A stretch of DNA of 64,000 nucleotides from Hyphomicrobiales bacterium (GCA_027489955.1 JAIXYZ010000004.1:96672-160671), one strand, 5' to 3'; counted from the stretch's first letter, positions 29,116-39,864 are shown. Translations and numbers: made by a program. The notes: generated by a model from the letters alone, not told the origin.

Positions 29116-29858
29116 GCCGCGCGGGCGAAATGGACGGCGCAAGCGCGGGCGGGCCAGCGGGATCGGCCGCCGGCGACGTTGCGGCCGGCTTCGCCCATGT
29201 CACCGAGTGGATTTTCGACCTCGACAACACGCTCTATCCCCACGAGGCGCGCGTCTGGCCGCAGGTGGACGAGCGGATCACCCTGTTCCTGTCGCAGCTT
29301 TATGGCTGCGACGGGCTTTCGGCGCGCGCGCTGCAGAAATATCTCTATTTCCGGTACGGGACGACGCTGAAAGGCCTGCAGGAGGAAGCCGGCGTCGATC
29401 CGGACGTGTTCCTCGCCTTCGTCCACGACATCGACCTCACGGACCTCGATCCCGACGCGCCCTTGCGCGCCGCCATCTCCGCTTTGCCCGGCCGGAAGTT
29501 CGTGATGACGAACGGCTCGGTCCGCCACGCGGCGAACGTCACGGGAAAGCTGGGCATCGCAGACCTGTTCGACGGCATGTTCGACATCGCCGCCGCGGGG
29601 CTGGTTCCGAAGCCGGAGCGGGCGGCCTACGATCTGTTCCTCGCCCGATTCGGCATCGATCCATCGAGGGCTGCCATGTTCGAGGACATCGAGCGCAATC
29701 TGGGGGTGCCCCACGCCCTGGGCATGCGCACCGTGCTGGTCATTCCCCGCACGCTCGATCCCTTCCGCGAGCCGCACGAGCAGGTGGCCGTCGTCGAGCC
29801 GCATGTCCACCACGTGACCAATGACCTGGCGGGCTTCCTCGCAGGGCTCGCGCGATGA
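29112..29858 (+). CDS. HAD-family pyrimidine 5'-nucleotidase-like phosphatase (SDT1 type)
   Basis: 248-aa haloacid-dehalogenase-superfamily phosphatase. Motif I is [15 protein letters not shown] (nucleophile Asp), motif II TNGS, motif [11 protein letters not shown], motif [10 protein letters not shown], arranged as in the yeast SDT1/PHM8 pyrimidine 5'-nucleotidase group. The GTG at 29112 overlaps the argB stop codon (GTGA); an ATG at 29130 is the alternative. Its stop overlaps the rnhB ATG by 4 bp, so argB, this gene and rnhB form a coupled unit. Confidence 0.88.
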   Translation: MSRAGEMDGASAGGPAGSAAGDVAAGFAHVTEWIFDLDNTLYPHEARVWPQVDERITLFLSQLYGCDGLSARALQKYLYFRYGTTLKGLQEEAGVDPDVFLAFVHDIDLTDLDPDAPLRAAISALPGRKFVMTNGSVRHAANVTGKLGIADLFDGMFDIAAAGLVPKPERAAYDLFLARFGIDPSRAAMFEDIERNLGVPHALGMRTVLVIPRTLDPFREPHEQVAVVEPHVHHVTNDLAGFLAGLAR

Positions 29859-30502
29859 CCGCGCTGGCCCGGGTGCGCCGCGCGGAGGCAAGGCCGCTGG
29901 CGGCCTATGCCAGAGAGGCGGAGCTGGCGCGGCGGGGCCTGCGCTGCATCGCCGGCATCGACGAGGTCGGCCGCGGGCCGCTGGCCGGGCCGGTCGTCGC
30001 CGCTGCGGTCATCCTCGATCCGGACGACATCCCGGAAGGTCTCTGCGATTCGAAAATCCTCGACCGCGAGGAGCGGGAGGCCCTGTCCGCCGCCATCCTC
30101 GCGCGGGCCGTGGTGAGCATCGCGTCGGTCTCCGCGCTGGAGATCGACAGGATCAACATCCGCCAGGCCACGCTGCTGGCCATGCGCCGGGCCCTCGCCG
30201 GGCTGGCGATCGCGCCCGAGCATGCGCTCGTGGACGGCAACGACTGCCCGGCCCTGCCGTGCGAGGCGGAGGCTATCATCGGCGGGGACGCGCTGGTGGC
30301 CTCAATCGCCGCGGCCTCCATCGTCGCCAAGGTCGCGCGCGACCGGATGATGGCCCGGCTCGGCCAGGCCTTCCCGCTCTACGGTTTCGAGATGCATGCG
30401 GGCTATCCCACCCCGGCCCACCGGGCCGCGCTGGACAGCCACGGTCCGTGCGCACTGCACCGCTATTCCTTCGCGCCGCTGAAAGGACGCTACGTGCGCT
30501 GA
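29855..30502 (+). CDS. rnhB: Ribonuclease HII
   Basis: 215-aa type 2 RNase H removing ribonucleotides and RNA primers from DNA hybrids. The metal-binding motif [20 protein letters not shown] and the carboxylates in VDGND and in the [10 protein letters not shown] region are intact. It begins in the ATGA overlap with the phosphatase gene. Downstream, the convergent Doc gene ends 4 bp away. Confidence 0.96.
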   Translation: MTALARVRRAEARPLAAYAREAELARRGLRCIAGIDEVGRGPLAGPVVAAAVILDPDDIPEGLCDSKILDREEREALSAAILARAVVSIASVSALEIDRINIRQATLLAMRRALAGLAIAPEHALVDGNDCPALPCEAEAIIGGDALVASIAAASIVAKVARDRMMARLGQAFPLYGFEMHAGYPTPAHRAALDSHGPCALHRYSFAPLKGRYVR

Positions 30503-30506
30503 CGCC

Positions 30507-30893
30507 TCAGCGGGCGCGGCTGTTGTTCCTGACCCACGTGGTCAGCGCGCGCTCGTCGAGTTCCCCTGCCGCGAGCGCGAGGATCGTCGATACGCAGTCG
30601 CCATCGGCCGCCGTGAGCGCCTGCCCGTTCAATGCCAGAAAGAGTTCGCAGACGACGAACGCCGCCCGCTTGTTTCCATCGACAAACGGGTGATTGCGAC
30701 AGATGCCGAAGGCGTAGGCAGCTGCGAGCGCGGCGAGATCGGGTTCGCCGAAGGCTGCGAGATTCAAGGGGCGCGCAAGGGCCGATTCCAGCAGGCCGAT
30801 ATCGCGGATGCCAACGCCGCCGCCGTGCTCCGCGATCTGCTCCTCGTGAATGGCCAGAACGACGTCGAGCTCGACCCATACGGGCTCGTTCAC
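30507..30893 (-). CDS. doc: Doc-type (Fic/Doc) death-on-curing toxin
   Basis: 128-aa Doc-family protein with the Fic active-site motif HPFVDGNKRA at residues 68-77. Relatives such as P1 Doc phosphorylate EF-Tu, others AMPylate targets. The gene starts in a 4-bp overlap with the antitoxin gene upstream, a usual toxin-antitoxin order. The partner is AbrB-like rather than Phd-like, a hybrid pairing. Confidence 0.92.
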   Translation of the reverse strand: MNEPVWVELDVVLAIHEEQIAEHGGGVGIRDIGLLESALARPLNLAAFGEPDLAALAAAYAFGICRNHPFVDGNKRAAFVVCELFLALNGQALTAADGDCVSTILALAAGELDERALTTWVRNNSRAR

Positions 30894-31117
30894 TTGGCCA
30901 GTTCCCGCAGGACGTGACGGCGCTCCTTCATGATCTCGCGGGCGGCCTCCATCTGGCTTGCCACGCGCTCGTCATATCGCGACAGCTTCACGCTTCCCGG
31001 GCCTTCCGTCAGGAAGACCTGGTCGCCCTTTTCCAGCTTCAGCCGCGCGAGCACGTCCTTGGGCAGGATCACGCCCACGGAATTGCCGATCTGGGTCAGC
31101 TTGAGGGTCACGGTCAT
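30890..31117 (-). CDS. AbrB/MazE-type antitoxin
   Basis: 75-aa SpoVT-AbrB swapped-hairpin protein (MTVTLKLTQIGNSVGVILPK, then DVLARLKLEKGDQVFLTEG). The N-terminal half is the DNA-binding fold, and the C-terminal 30 residues are a charged helical tail likely to bind the Doc toxin. GGAG lies 10 bp before the ATG. A palindrome 15 bp upstream is the probable autoregulatory operator. Confidence 0.92.
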   Translation of the reverse strand: MTVTLKLTQIGNSVGVILPKDVLARLKLEKGDQVFLTEGPGSVKLSRYDERVASQMEAAREIMKERRHVLRELAK

Positions 31118-31131
31118 GGCATCTTCTCCGT

Positions 31132-31147
31132 TATAACAATCGTTATA
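31132..31147 (-). promoter_or_regulatory. Palindromic operator/promoter of the AbrB-Doc pair
   Basis: TATAAC-AATC-GTTATA is a perfect 6-4-6 inverted repeat, AT-rich within very GC-rich DNA, ending 15 bp before the antitoxin start. Either arm can serve as a -10 element (TATAAC) on the minus strand, so binding by the AbrB protein would block transcription. Confidence 0.68.
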
Positions 31148-31264
31148 TACAGCGGCCGTGTCCGCCTTTCCAGCCGCCTACGGACGCCCTCGCCACCCGG
31201 CAAAATCTGCAGCCCCAAAAAGGCACACGGGAACCTCGCGCCGGGAAACGCGGCCTTTACCTAA

Positions 31265-32521
<1,257 letters not shown>

Positions 32522-32533
32522 CCGGCCCGTCGC

Positions 32534-33634
32534 TCAGCGGTCTTCCAGGGCCGCCGCGATCACCTTCCTCATGACGCTGGGCAGCGGCTCGCCGTCCAGC
32601 GCCGAGAGGGGTGTCCACCGGCAGCCCTCGGGCGCCGGCTCCGAGCGCGGCACGCTCGCGACATAGACAGCCAGTTCCAGCGGAAAATGCGTGAAGACGT
32701 GCCGGACAGGCGCGGTCAGCCGCTTCCAGCGGGCGTCGAGCGGCGCGTCGAGCAGGGCCGAGGCCGGATCGAAGCCCTCGCTCCAGCCCCCGCCGGGCAC
32801 CTCCGCCATCCCGCCGAGCAGGCCCTTGGGCGGACGCGTGCGCAGGAGGATCGCGCCGTCGCGGCGCAGGGCGACGAAGGCCGCCCCCCGGCGCACCGGG
32901 TTCTCCCGCTTGCGAGTTTTCACCGGATAGGATTCCTGCATGCCGGCGGCCCGGGCGGCGCAGGGGTCGCGCCACGGACACAGCGCGCAGGCCGGCCGGC
33001 GCGGCGTACAGATCGTGGCGCCGAGATCCATCAGCGCCTGGGCGAAGTCGCCGGGCCTGTCGGGCGGCACGAGGGCAAGCGTCTCCGCGCGGATGCGCGG
33101 CTTGGCACCCGGCAGGGGGTCCGCGATGGCGCGAAGCCGCGTGAGCACCCGCTCCACGTTGCCGTCCACGGCCGCCGCCGGCCGTCCGAACGCGATGGCG
33201 GCGATCGCGGCCGCCGTATAGGCGCCGATCCCCGGCAGCGCCCTGAGGCCGTCCTCGGTGTCGGGGAAGATGCCGCCATGCTCGCGCGCGACGGCCTGGG
33301 CGCAGGCATGGAGATTGCGGGCGCGGGAATAGTAGCCGAGCCCCGCCCAGGCGGACATCACCGCCTCGGAGGGCGCCTCAGCCAGGGCCCGCACGTCGGG
33401 AAACAGCGCCAGGAAGCGCTCGAAATAGGGCTTCACCGCCGCGATCGTCGTCTGCTGCAGCATGATCTCGGACAGCCAGACGCGGTAGGGATCGGCCGTC
33501 TCCCCCGGCAGGGCCCGCCAGGGCAGGGCGCGGCGGTGCCGGTCGTACCAGGCCAGCAGGGAGACCCCGAGCCCGCTCGGGGTCGAGGGCGCGGGTCTTG
33601 CGGCCGGCTTGTCGGGCGGGGCGGGGACTGCCAT
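32534..33634 (-). CDS. mutY: A/G-specific adenine glycosylase
   Basis: 366-aa base-excision repair glycosylase removing A opposite 8-oxoG. The HhH-GPD domain has the catalytic Glu region SEIMLQQTTI, the hairpin LPGIGAYTAAAI and the catalytic Asp in AAVDGNVERVL; the [4Fe-4S] cluster ligands follow as C-x6-C-x2-C-x5-C (CTPRRPACALCPWRDPC). The C-terminal NUDIX-like 8-oxoG-recognition domain spans about residues 240-366. Convergent with ccrM (12-bp gap) and divergent from the DUF721 gene. Confidence 0.97.
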   Translation of the reverse strand: MAVPAPPDKPAARPAPSTPSGLGVSLLAWYDRHRRALPWRALPGETADPYRVWLSEIMLQQTTIAAVKPYFERFLALFPDVRALAEAPSEAVMSAWAGLGYYSRARNLHACAQAVAREHGGIFPDTEDGLRALPGIGAYTAAAIAAIAFGRPAAAVDGNVERVLTRLRAIADPLPGAKPRIRAETLALVPPDRPGDFAQALMDLGATICTPRRPACALCPWRDPCAARAAGMQESYPVKTRKRENPVRRGAAFVALRRDGAILLRTRPPKGLLGGMAEVPGGGWSEGFDPASALLDAPLDARWKRLTAPVRHVFTHFPLELAVYVASVPRSEPAPEGCRWTPLSALDGEPLPSVMRKVIAAALEDR

Positions 33635-33737
33635 GGTCGCCGCTGGTCTAGCTCAAGGCCCGGCGGCGGGTCGAGAGCGCACTTGGCCGCCGCGGGCGGC
33701 GGCGCCGGCGACCGGCGCAAGGCAGGACAGTACATCC

Positions 33738-34244
33738 ATGGCGGGCTCCATGACGCGGCCGCGTCTCGTCGGCGAACTGATCGATCCCTGTCTCGGGGAT
33801 GCGCTCAAGCGGCAGGGATTCGCGCGCTCGACGCTCATCCTGTCCTGGCCGGAGATCGCCGGCGAGCGGCTGGCCGAACGGTGCGCACCGGCCCGCATCG
33901 ACTGGCCCAAACGCCCCGCCGGCGACGGCCCGAGCGATCCGGCGACGCTGGTCGTGCGGGTGGAGAGCGCCTTCGCGCTGGAGCTGCAGCACATGGCGCC
34001 GGTCCTCATCGACCGGATCAACGCGCATCTGGGCTGGCGCTGCATCGGCCGCCTTGTGCTGAAGCAGGGTCCGCTGCCGCGCCGGCCCGTGCCCCGGGCA
34101 CGGCCCGCGCCGCCCTCGCCCGCCGTGGCCGCAGCCGCCGCCCGCAGCGTCGAGGCCGTGAGCGACGAAAGGCTGCAGGCCTCGCTGAAGGCCCTGGGCG
34201 AAGCGGTCCTGACCCGCGCGGAGGCGAGCCGCACGAAGTCGTGA
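33738..34244 (+). CDS. DUF721 (DciA-like) protein
   Basis: 168-aa protein with the DUF721 core in its N-terminal half (LVGELIDPCLGDALKRQGFA to VLIDRINAHLGWRCIGRLVL). DciA members load the replicative helicase DnaB in bacteria lacking DnaC, so a role in replication initiation is possible. The C-terminal third is Pro/Ala-rich. The ATG at 33738 is preferred over the longer frame opening at 33609, which overlaps the mutY start region. The mutY / DUF721 / DsbA-like / smc order recurs in alphaproteobacteria. Confidence 0.82.
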   Translation: MAGSMTRPRLVGELIDPCLGDALKRQGFARSTLILSWPEIAGERLAERCAPARIDWPKRPAGDGPSDPATLVVRVESAFALELQHMAPVLIDRINAHLGWRCIGRLVLKQGPLPRRPVPRARPAPPSPAVAAAAARSVEAVSDERLQASLKALGEAVLTRAEASRTKS

Positions 34245-34347
34245 CCGTCCCGTGGGCGCCTCGCACCGCTCTTGCCACAATCGCCCGCGAGATTTACCTC
34301 GCTCCACGGACGTTTCCCAAAGGTCGTTTGCAGCAAAGGTCAGACGG

Positions 34348-34983
34348 ATGAGCATGGTGACGCGGCGTTCGGCCCTGAAGGCCGGCATTCTGGCGACGGC
34401 GCTGGCCGCCGGCTTCGGCACGGGCGCGATGGCGCAATCGAAGGTGGACCTGGCGTTCCAGGGCCAGCTCGGCGATGTCGTGATCGGCAAGGAAGACGCC
34501 CCGGTGACCATCATCGAGTACGCCTCGCTGACCTGCTCCCACTGCGCTAGCTTCCACGCGAACACCTGGCCGACGCTGAAGGCCAATTACGTCGATACCG
34601 GCAAGGTGCGGTTCGTTCTGCGCGAATTCCCGTTGGACCCGCTGGCGACCGCCGGCTTCATGCTGGCGCGCTGCAACGGCAATGACCGCTACTATCCCAT
34701 GACGGACCTGCTGTTCGACAAGCAGCGCCAGTGGGTGTTCGTCGACAAGCCGGTCGACGCCCTGTTCAATCTCGTGAAACAGGCCGGTTTTACACAGGAA
34801 AGCGCCGAAGCGTGCTTGAAACGCCAGGACATCTATGACGCCGTGAACGGTGTGAAGAAGCACGGCGAGGACAAGCTGGGCGTCAATTCCACGCCGACCT
34901 TCTTCATCAACGGACAGAAGCGCACCGGAGCCCTCACGGTTGCCGAATTCGACGAGATCCTCAAGCCGCTCGTCGGCCCGTAA
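34348..34983 (+). CDS. DsbA-family thiol-disulfide oxidoreductase, Tat-exported
   Basis: 211-aa periplasmic thioredoxin-fold protein. The N-terminus has a twin-arginine signal (MVTRRSALKAGILATALAAG) ending near GAMAQS. The redox site is CSHC in EYASLTCSHCASFH (about residues 65-68), and the cis-Pro loop is STPTFFINGQ near the C-terminus. Unlike classical DsbA (CPHC) the first dipeptide residue is Ser. AAAGGT precedes the ATG by 10 bp. It lies 33 bp before smc; thiol oxidase or isomerase partners are not in the window. Confidence 0.9.
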   Translation: MSMVTRRSALKAGILATALAAGFGTGAMAQSKVDLAFQGQLGDVVIGKEDAPVTIIEYASLTCSHCASFHANTWPTLKANYVDTGKVRFVLREFPLDPLATAGFMLARCNGNDRYYPMTDLLFDKQRQWVFVDKPVDALFNLVKQAGFTQESAEACLKRQDIYDAVNGVKKHGEDKLGVNSTPTFFINGQKRTGALTVAEFDEILKPLVGP

Positions 34984-35016
34984 CGGGCGCTCCGCCGGAC
35001 GGACGGGGGCGCGGCG

Positions 35017-38000
35017 ATGAAGCTCACGCGCCTCCGGATCACCGGCTTCAAATCCTTCGTCGAACCATCGGAATTCCTGATCGAGGAGGGGCTGACCGGC
35101 GTGGTCGGCCCCAATGGCTGCGGCAAGTCCAACCTCGTGGAGGCGCTGCGCTGGGTGATGGGCGAGAGCTCGCACAAGAACATGCGCGCGTCCGGCATGG
35201 ACGACGTCATCTTCGCCGGCAGCTCGGGGCGGCCCGCCCGCAACCACGCCGAAGTGGTCCTCACCATCGACAATGGCGCGCGCACCGCGCCGGCGGCCTT
35301 CAACGATGCCGAGACGCTCGAAGTGTCCCGCCGCATCGACCGCGAGGAAGGCTCGACCTACCGCATCAACGGCCGCGAGGTCCGGGCGCGGGACGTCCAG
35401 CTCCTCTTCGCCGATGCCGCGACCGGCGCCCGGTCCGCCGCCATGGTGCGCCAGGGGCAGATCGGCGAGATCATCTCCGCCAAGCCCCAGGCCCGGCGCC
35501 GGATCCTGGAGGACGCGGCCGGCATTGCGGGGCTCCACTCCCGCCGCCACGAGGCGGAACTGCGCCTGAAGGCGGCCGACGAGAACCTCCTGCGCCTCCA
35601 GGACGTGCTCGCCGAGATCGATGCCCAGGCGGAGAGCCTGAAGCGCCAGACGCGGCAGGCGCAGCGCTACCGGGCGCTCGCCGCCCAGATCCGCCGCCAG
35701 GAAGGCCTTGTCCAGGCGATCGGCTACACCATGGCCCGCGACCAGGCCGCCGCCGCGGACCGGGCGCTGGAGGCCGAGACCCTGGCCGTGGCGGAGCGCA
35801 CCCGGGCCCAGGCGGAAGCCGCGCGCCACCAGGCGGTCGCCGCCCATGCCCTGCCGCCCCTGCGCGAGGCGGAAGCCGCCGCTGCCGCCGGGCTCCAGCG
35901 GCTGACGCTGGCGCGGGATGCGCTCGACGGCGAGGAGGTCCGGGCGCGCGATCGCGCCGGGGAGCTGGAGCGGCGGGTGGCGGAACTCGACCGCGACATC
36001 GCCCGCGAGGGGCGCACCGACGCCGACGCGGCCGACAGCCTCGCGCGCCTGGCGTCTGAGGCGGCGGAGCTGGAGCGCGCGGCGGGCGATGCCGCCGGAG
36101 CGGACGACGAGGCCCGCGCGCGCCTGTCCGCTGCCGAGCAGATCCTTTCGGAGGCGGAGACGGCCGCCGGCGCGGTCCAGGCGGAAGCGTCCGACGCCGC
36201 GGCCCGGCGCGCGGCCGCCGAGCGCCGGGTGCGGGACGAGGGCGAGCGCGTGCGCCGGCTCCGGGCCGAGCGCGAGGGCGTGGAGCGCAACCTCGCCGCG
36301 GCCATGGGCGGCGAGGACCTGGAAGGCCAGGCGGCGCGGCTGCGCGAGGAGAACGAAGCCGCACGCATGCGCGCCGAGGCGGCGGAGCAGGCGGTCGCGC
36401 TGGCACGCACGGAGCTGGCCGCGCGCCGCGAGGCCGAGGCCGCGGCGCGCATGCCCCAGGCGGAGGCCGACAGGGCCCTGCAGCGCCTGGAGGCGGAAGT
36501 GGCGACGGTGCGCAAGCTCGTCGCGCCGGCGGGCGACACGCGCTTTCCCCCCGTGGCCGACCGGCTCGTCGTGATGAAGGGCTACGAGGTCGCCCTGGGC
36601 GCGGCGCTGGGCGACGACCTGGATGCTTCGGACGCCGATGGCGCGCCGATCCGCTGGACGGGCGGCGGCCTTCATGGCGGCGATCCGGCCCTGCCGGAGG
36701 GCGCGGTGCCGCTGTCGGCCTCGGTCGCCGGCGTGCCTTCCCTGGAACGCAGGCTGCGCCAGGTGGGCGTCGTGCGCCGCAGCGATGGACCGCGCCTGGC
36801 GCAGATCCTCGCGCCGGGCCAGCGGCTCGTCTCGCTGGAGGGCGACCTATGGCGCTGGGACGGGCTTCACGCGGTGGCGGACGCGCCCTCCGCGGCGGCG
36901 CGGCGGCTCGCCGAACGCAACCGTCTGACGGACCTTGAGGCACGCCTCCACGAGGCGCGCGGCGATGCGGCCCGCGCCCGGCAGGCGCTCGAAGCCGCGC
37001 AGGCTGCCGTCCGGGAGGCGGCGTCCGTCGAGGCGCAGGCGCTCGAGGCGGCCCGGCTTGCCCGACGCCAGTCGGACCAGGCACGGGACGCGGCCGCGCA
37101 GGCGGAGCGCCGCCTCGCGGAGCGGGCGACGCGCACCGCCGCCCTGACCGAAGCCCGGTCGCGGCTTGACGCGCAGCTGTCGGAGGCGGAAGCCGCGCTC
37201 GCGGCGGCGGACGCCGCCATGGCGGGCGAGATCGCCCCGTCCGACATAGAGACGCGCCTCGCCGCGGCCCGGGCAAGCGTCGCCGAAGCGCGCCAGAAGG
37301 CGGCGGAAGCCCGCGCCACCGTGCAGACGCTGGAGCGGGAGGCCGACATGCGCCGGCGGCGGCTGGCGGCGATCGCGGCCGACATCGAGGCCTGGCGCGG
37401 ACGCGCGGCCCGCGCGGTGGAGGTCGTGGCCGATCTCAATGTCCGGCGGGAGGCGGCGGCGACCGAGCTGGCGACGCTCGCCGACGCGCCGGCGCTGTTC
37501 CGGGAGCGACGCCGCGTCCTTCTCGACGAGATCGGGCAGGCGGAGGCCCGCCGCAAGGCGGCGGCGGATGCGCTCGTGCGGGCCGAGACCGCACAGGCCG
37601 AGGCCGACCGGGCGGCGCGGGCGGCGCTGGAGGGTCTGTCCACGGCCCGCGAGCAGCGGGCGGCCGCCGAGGCGCGGCGGGAGGCGGCGCATCTGCGGCT
37701 GCAGGAGATCGTCCGCGCGATCCGGGAAAGCCTCGACACGACGCCGGAGGCCCTGCGCCTCGAAGCCGGGCTGGACGGGGACGGCCCGCTCCCGGACATG
37801 CAGGCGGTGGAAGCCCGCCTGTCGGAGCTGCGCACCGACCGGGAGCGGCTGGGCGCGGTGAACCTGCGGGCCGAGGACGAACTTGCCGAAGTCGAGGCCA
37901 AGCGCGAAGGCCTCGTCGCCGAGCGCGAGGACCTGACGGCGGCGATCCAGCGCCTGCGGCAGGCCATCGGCAGCCTCAACCGGGAGGGCCGGGAACGGCT

Positions 38001-38475
38001 TCTCGCGGCGTTCGAGATCGTCAACGGCCATTTCCAGCGGCTGTTCGTGACGCTGTTCGGGGGCGGCGAGGCGCAGCTCACCCTGGTGGATTCGGAGGAT
38101 CCGCTGGAGGCGGGGCTGGACATCGTGGCCCGCCCCCCGGGCAAGAAGCCGCAGACCATGACCCTCCTGTCGGGCGGCGAGCAGGCGCTGACCGCGACGG
38201 CGCTCATCTTCGCCGTCTTCCTCACCAATCCCTCGCCGGTCTGCGTGCTCGACGAGGTGGATGCGCCCCTCGACGACGCCAATGTCGAGCGCTATTGCGA
38301 CCTGCTCGCCGACATGGCGGGGCAGACGCAGACGCGCTTCATCGTCATCACGCACAACCCGATCACCATGGCACGCATGGACCGGCTGTTCGGCGTGACG
38401 ATGGCGGAACGGGGCGTGTCGGACCTGGTTTCGGTGGACCTGCAGATGGCCGAGAGGCTCCGCGACGCGGGCTAA
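35017..38475 (+). CDS. smc: Chromosome partition protein SMC
   Basis: 1152-aa SMC condensin ATPase, full length for alphaproteobacteria. The N-terminal head has Walker A in GVVGPNGCGKSNLVEALRW (about residues 28-46); two long Ala/Arg/Glu-rich coiled coils (about 170-500 and 640-960) flank the hinge (about 505-640); the C-terminal head has the signature LLSGGEQALTATALIFA and Walker B VCVLDEVDAPLDDAN. It organises and segregates the chromosome with ScpA/ScpB, whose genes are not here. The coiled-coil codons produce long antisense open frames that are not genes. Confidence 0.97.
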   Translation: MKLTRLRITGFKSFVEPSEFLIEEGLTGVVGPNGCGKSNLVEALRWVMGESSHKNMRASGMDDVIFAGSSGRPARNHAEVVLTIDNGARTAPAAFNDAETLEVSRRIDREEGSTYRINGREVRARDVQLLFADAATGARSAAMVRQGQIGEIISAKPQARRRILEDAAGIAGLHSRRHEAELRLKAADENLLRLQDVLAEIDAQAESLKRQTRQAQRYRALAAQIRRQEGLVQAIGYTMARDQAAAADRALEAETLAVAERTRAQAEAARHQAVAAHALPPLREAEAAAAAGLQRLTLARDALDGEEVRARDRAGELERRVAELDRDIAREGRTDADAADSLARLASEAAELERAAGDAAGADDEARARLSAAEQILSEAETAAGAVQAEASDAAARRAAAERRVRDEGERVRRLRAEREGVERNLAAAMGGEDLEGQAARLREENEAARMRAEAAEQAVALARTELAARREAEAAARMPQAEADRALQRLEAEVATVRKLVAPAGDTRFPPVADRLVVMKGYEVALGAALGDDLDASDADGAPIRWTGGGLHGGDPALPEGAVPLSASVAGVPSLERRLRQVGVVRRSDGPRLAQILAPGQRLVSLEGDLWRWDGLHAVADAPSAAARRLAERNRLTDLEARLHEARGDAARARQALEAAQAAVREAASVEAQALEAARLARRQSDQARDAAAQAERRLAERATRTAALTEARSRLDAQLSEAEAALAAADAAMAGEIAPSDIETRLAAARASVAEARQKAAEARATVQTLEREADMRRRRLAAIAADIEAWRGRAARAVEVVADLNVRREAAATELATLADAPALFRERRRVLLDEIGQAEARRKAAADALVRAETAQAEADRAARAALEGLSTAREQRAAAEARREAAHLRLQEIVRAIRESLDTTPEALRLEAGLDGDGPLPDMQAVEARLSELRTDRERLGAVNLRAEDELAEVEAKREGLVAEREDLTAAIQRLRQAIGSLNREGRERLLAAFEIVNGHFQRLFVTLFGGGEAQLTLVDSEDPLEAGLDIVARPPGKKPQTMTLLSGGEQALTATALIFAVFLTNPSPVCVLDEVDAPLDDANVERYCDLLADMAGQTQTRFIVITHNPITMARMDRLFGVTMAERGVSDLVSVDLQMAERLRDAG

Positions 38476-38590
38476 GGCGCCAGCCGCCGCAATTTCGACA
38501 GAGTGCGACCAAACGCACCGGTCCCGCCAATGGCCCTGAATCGGGCGTTTGTCCCGATAATCCAATGACTTGTACCGGTTCCGCGTCAAC

Positions 38591-38617
38591 TTGACACTGA
38601 TGGCACCCCCTTATATT
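38591..38617 (+). promoter_or_regulatory. Candidate promoter of the F0 ATP synthase operon
   Basis: TTGACA (38591-38596) followed after 15 bp by TATATT (38612-38617) is the best housekeeping-type match between smc and atpI; a 17-bp spacing to TATTGG is also possible. The AT-rich TTATATT stands out in this GC-rich gap. Confidence 0.5.
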
Positions 38618-38671
38618 GGGTTCGCGCGGTTTCGGGCGGGGCGGCATGGCTCCAACGCGACGGATCGACCG

Positions 38672-39028
38672 ATGGCGAGAGATTCCAGATCGGGCGATGC
38701 GGACGGCGACGGGGACAGGGTTCCGCCCGGCCAGACCGACCTGCCTGATCGTCTGCGCGATCTGGACGCCCGATTGACCAAGTTCCAGGCCGATACCGGC
38801 CGGACCGAGGCGAAAGGGTCGCTCGTGAAGGAAGGGGCCGCCTATGGCCGGGCCCTCAAGCACGTGTCCGAATTCGTCGGCGGAACCATGGCCGGGCTTC
38901 TTCTGGGGTGGCTGACCGATCTCGCGACCGGCTGGTTTCCCCTCGGACTGGTGACGGGCCTCATCCTGGGCTTCGTGACCGGCTTCTGGAATATCTACAA
39001 GTCCTCCCTGCGGTCCGGCGGCAACTGA
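38672..39028 (+). CDS. atpI: F0F1 ATP synthase subunit I (AtpI)
   Basis: 118-aa small membrane protein at the head of the F0 operon. A charged N-terminal half (DLPDRLRDLDARLTKFQADT) leads into two TM helices (GGTMAGLLLGWLTDLATGWF and the LGLVTGLILGFVTGFWNIYK segment), the AtpI/ATP-synthase gene 1 pattern. AtpI assists c-ring assembly and Mg2+ handling in other bacteria. The ATG at 38672 is the first that falls after the promoter and gives the usual size; no strong ribosome site is visible. Confidence 0.87.
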   Translation: MARDSRSGDADGDGDRVPPGQTDLPDRLRDLDARLTKFQADTGRTEAKGSLVKEGAAYGRALKHVSEFVGGTMAGLLLGWLTDLATGWFPLGLVTGLILGFVTGFWNIYKSSLRSGGN

Positions 39029-39065
39029 GCCGGGCGACGGGTCAAGAAGGGTCGAGAAGGCAATC

Positions 39066-39815
39066 ATGGCGGCTTCACCGCTCGAGCAGTTCCAGATCAA
39101 GACCCTCGTGCCCCTGGGCGAGGTCGGCGGCGTGCCGCTGAACTTCACCAATTCGGCGCTGTTCATGACGCTGGCGGTGGGCGGCATCGTGCTGTTCTTC
39201 GCCCAGGCGACGCGGACGGCGAGCGTGGTCCCGGGCCGGCTCCAGACGGTCGCCGAGATGATCTACGGGCTGGTGGCCGACACGGTGCGCAGCGCCGCCG
39301 GCAAGGAGGGGATGAAGTACTTCCCCTTCGTCTTCAGCCTGTTCTGCTTCGTGCTGACGCTGAACCTGTTCGGCATGATCCCTGGCGGCTTCACCGTCAC
39401 CAGCCACATCATCATCACCTTCGCGCTCGCCGCGCTCGTGTTCCTGACGGTGCTGGCCATCGGCTTCAGCAAGCACGGCCTGCACTTCCTGGACCTGTTC
39501 GTGCCCCAGGGCGCGCCTCCGGGCCTGAAGCAGTTCCTGATCGTCATCGAGCTGATCTCGTTCCTGTCGCGGCCGATCTCGCTGTCGGTGCGTCTGTTCG
39601 CGAACATGCTCGCGGGCCACATCGCCATGAAGGTCTTCGCGGGCTTCATCGTGGCGCTGGTCGGCGCCGGCGCCTTCGCGGTGCTCGCCCCCCTGCCCTT
39701 CCTCATCATCGTGGCGCTCACCGCGCTCGAGTTCCTCGTTGCGGGCCTGCAGGCCTACGTCTTCACGATCCTGACCTGCATCTACCTCAACGACGCCCTC
39801 CACCCGGGTCACTGA
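39066..39815 (+). CDS. atpB: ATP synthase F0 subunit a
   Basis: 249-aa membrane subunit forming the proton half-channels beside the c-ring. Helices include the conserved ISLSVRLFANMLAGHIAMKV segment, whose Arg is the essential stator arginine facing the c-subunit Glu, and the terminal AGLQAYVFTILTCIYLNDA. AGAAGG precedes the ATG. It lies 37 bp after atpI. Confidence 0.97.
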   Translation: MAASPLEQFQIKTLVPLGEVGGVPLNFTNSALFMTLAVGGIVLFFAQATRTASVVPGRLQTVAEMIYGLVADTVRSAAGKEGMKYFPFVFSLFCFVLTLNLFGMIPGGFTVTSHIIITFALAALVFLTVLAIGFSKHGLHFLDLFVPQGAPPGLKQFLIVIELISFLSRPISLSVRLFANMLAGHIAMKVFAGFIVALVGAGAFAVLAPLPFLIIVALTALEFLVAGLQAYVFTILTCIYLNDALHPGH

Positions 39816-39864
39816 TCGACCAGGTTCCACAAACCCACGACATCCGCATCCAAGGAGCACTTCC

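Noticed and set aside
36847..38589. 580-codon minus-strand open frame inside smc
   Set aside because: Reverse reading of the coiled-coil region; the repetitive Ala/Arg/Glu codons of SMC keep the other frames open.
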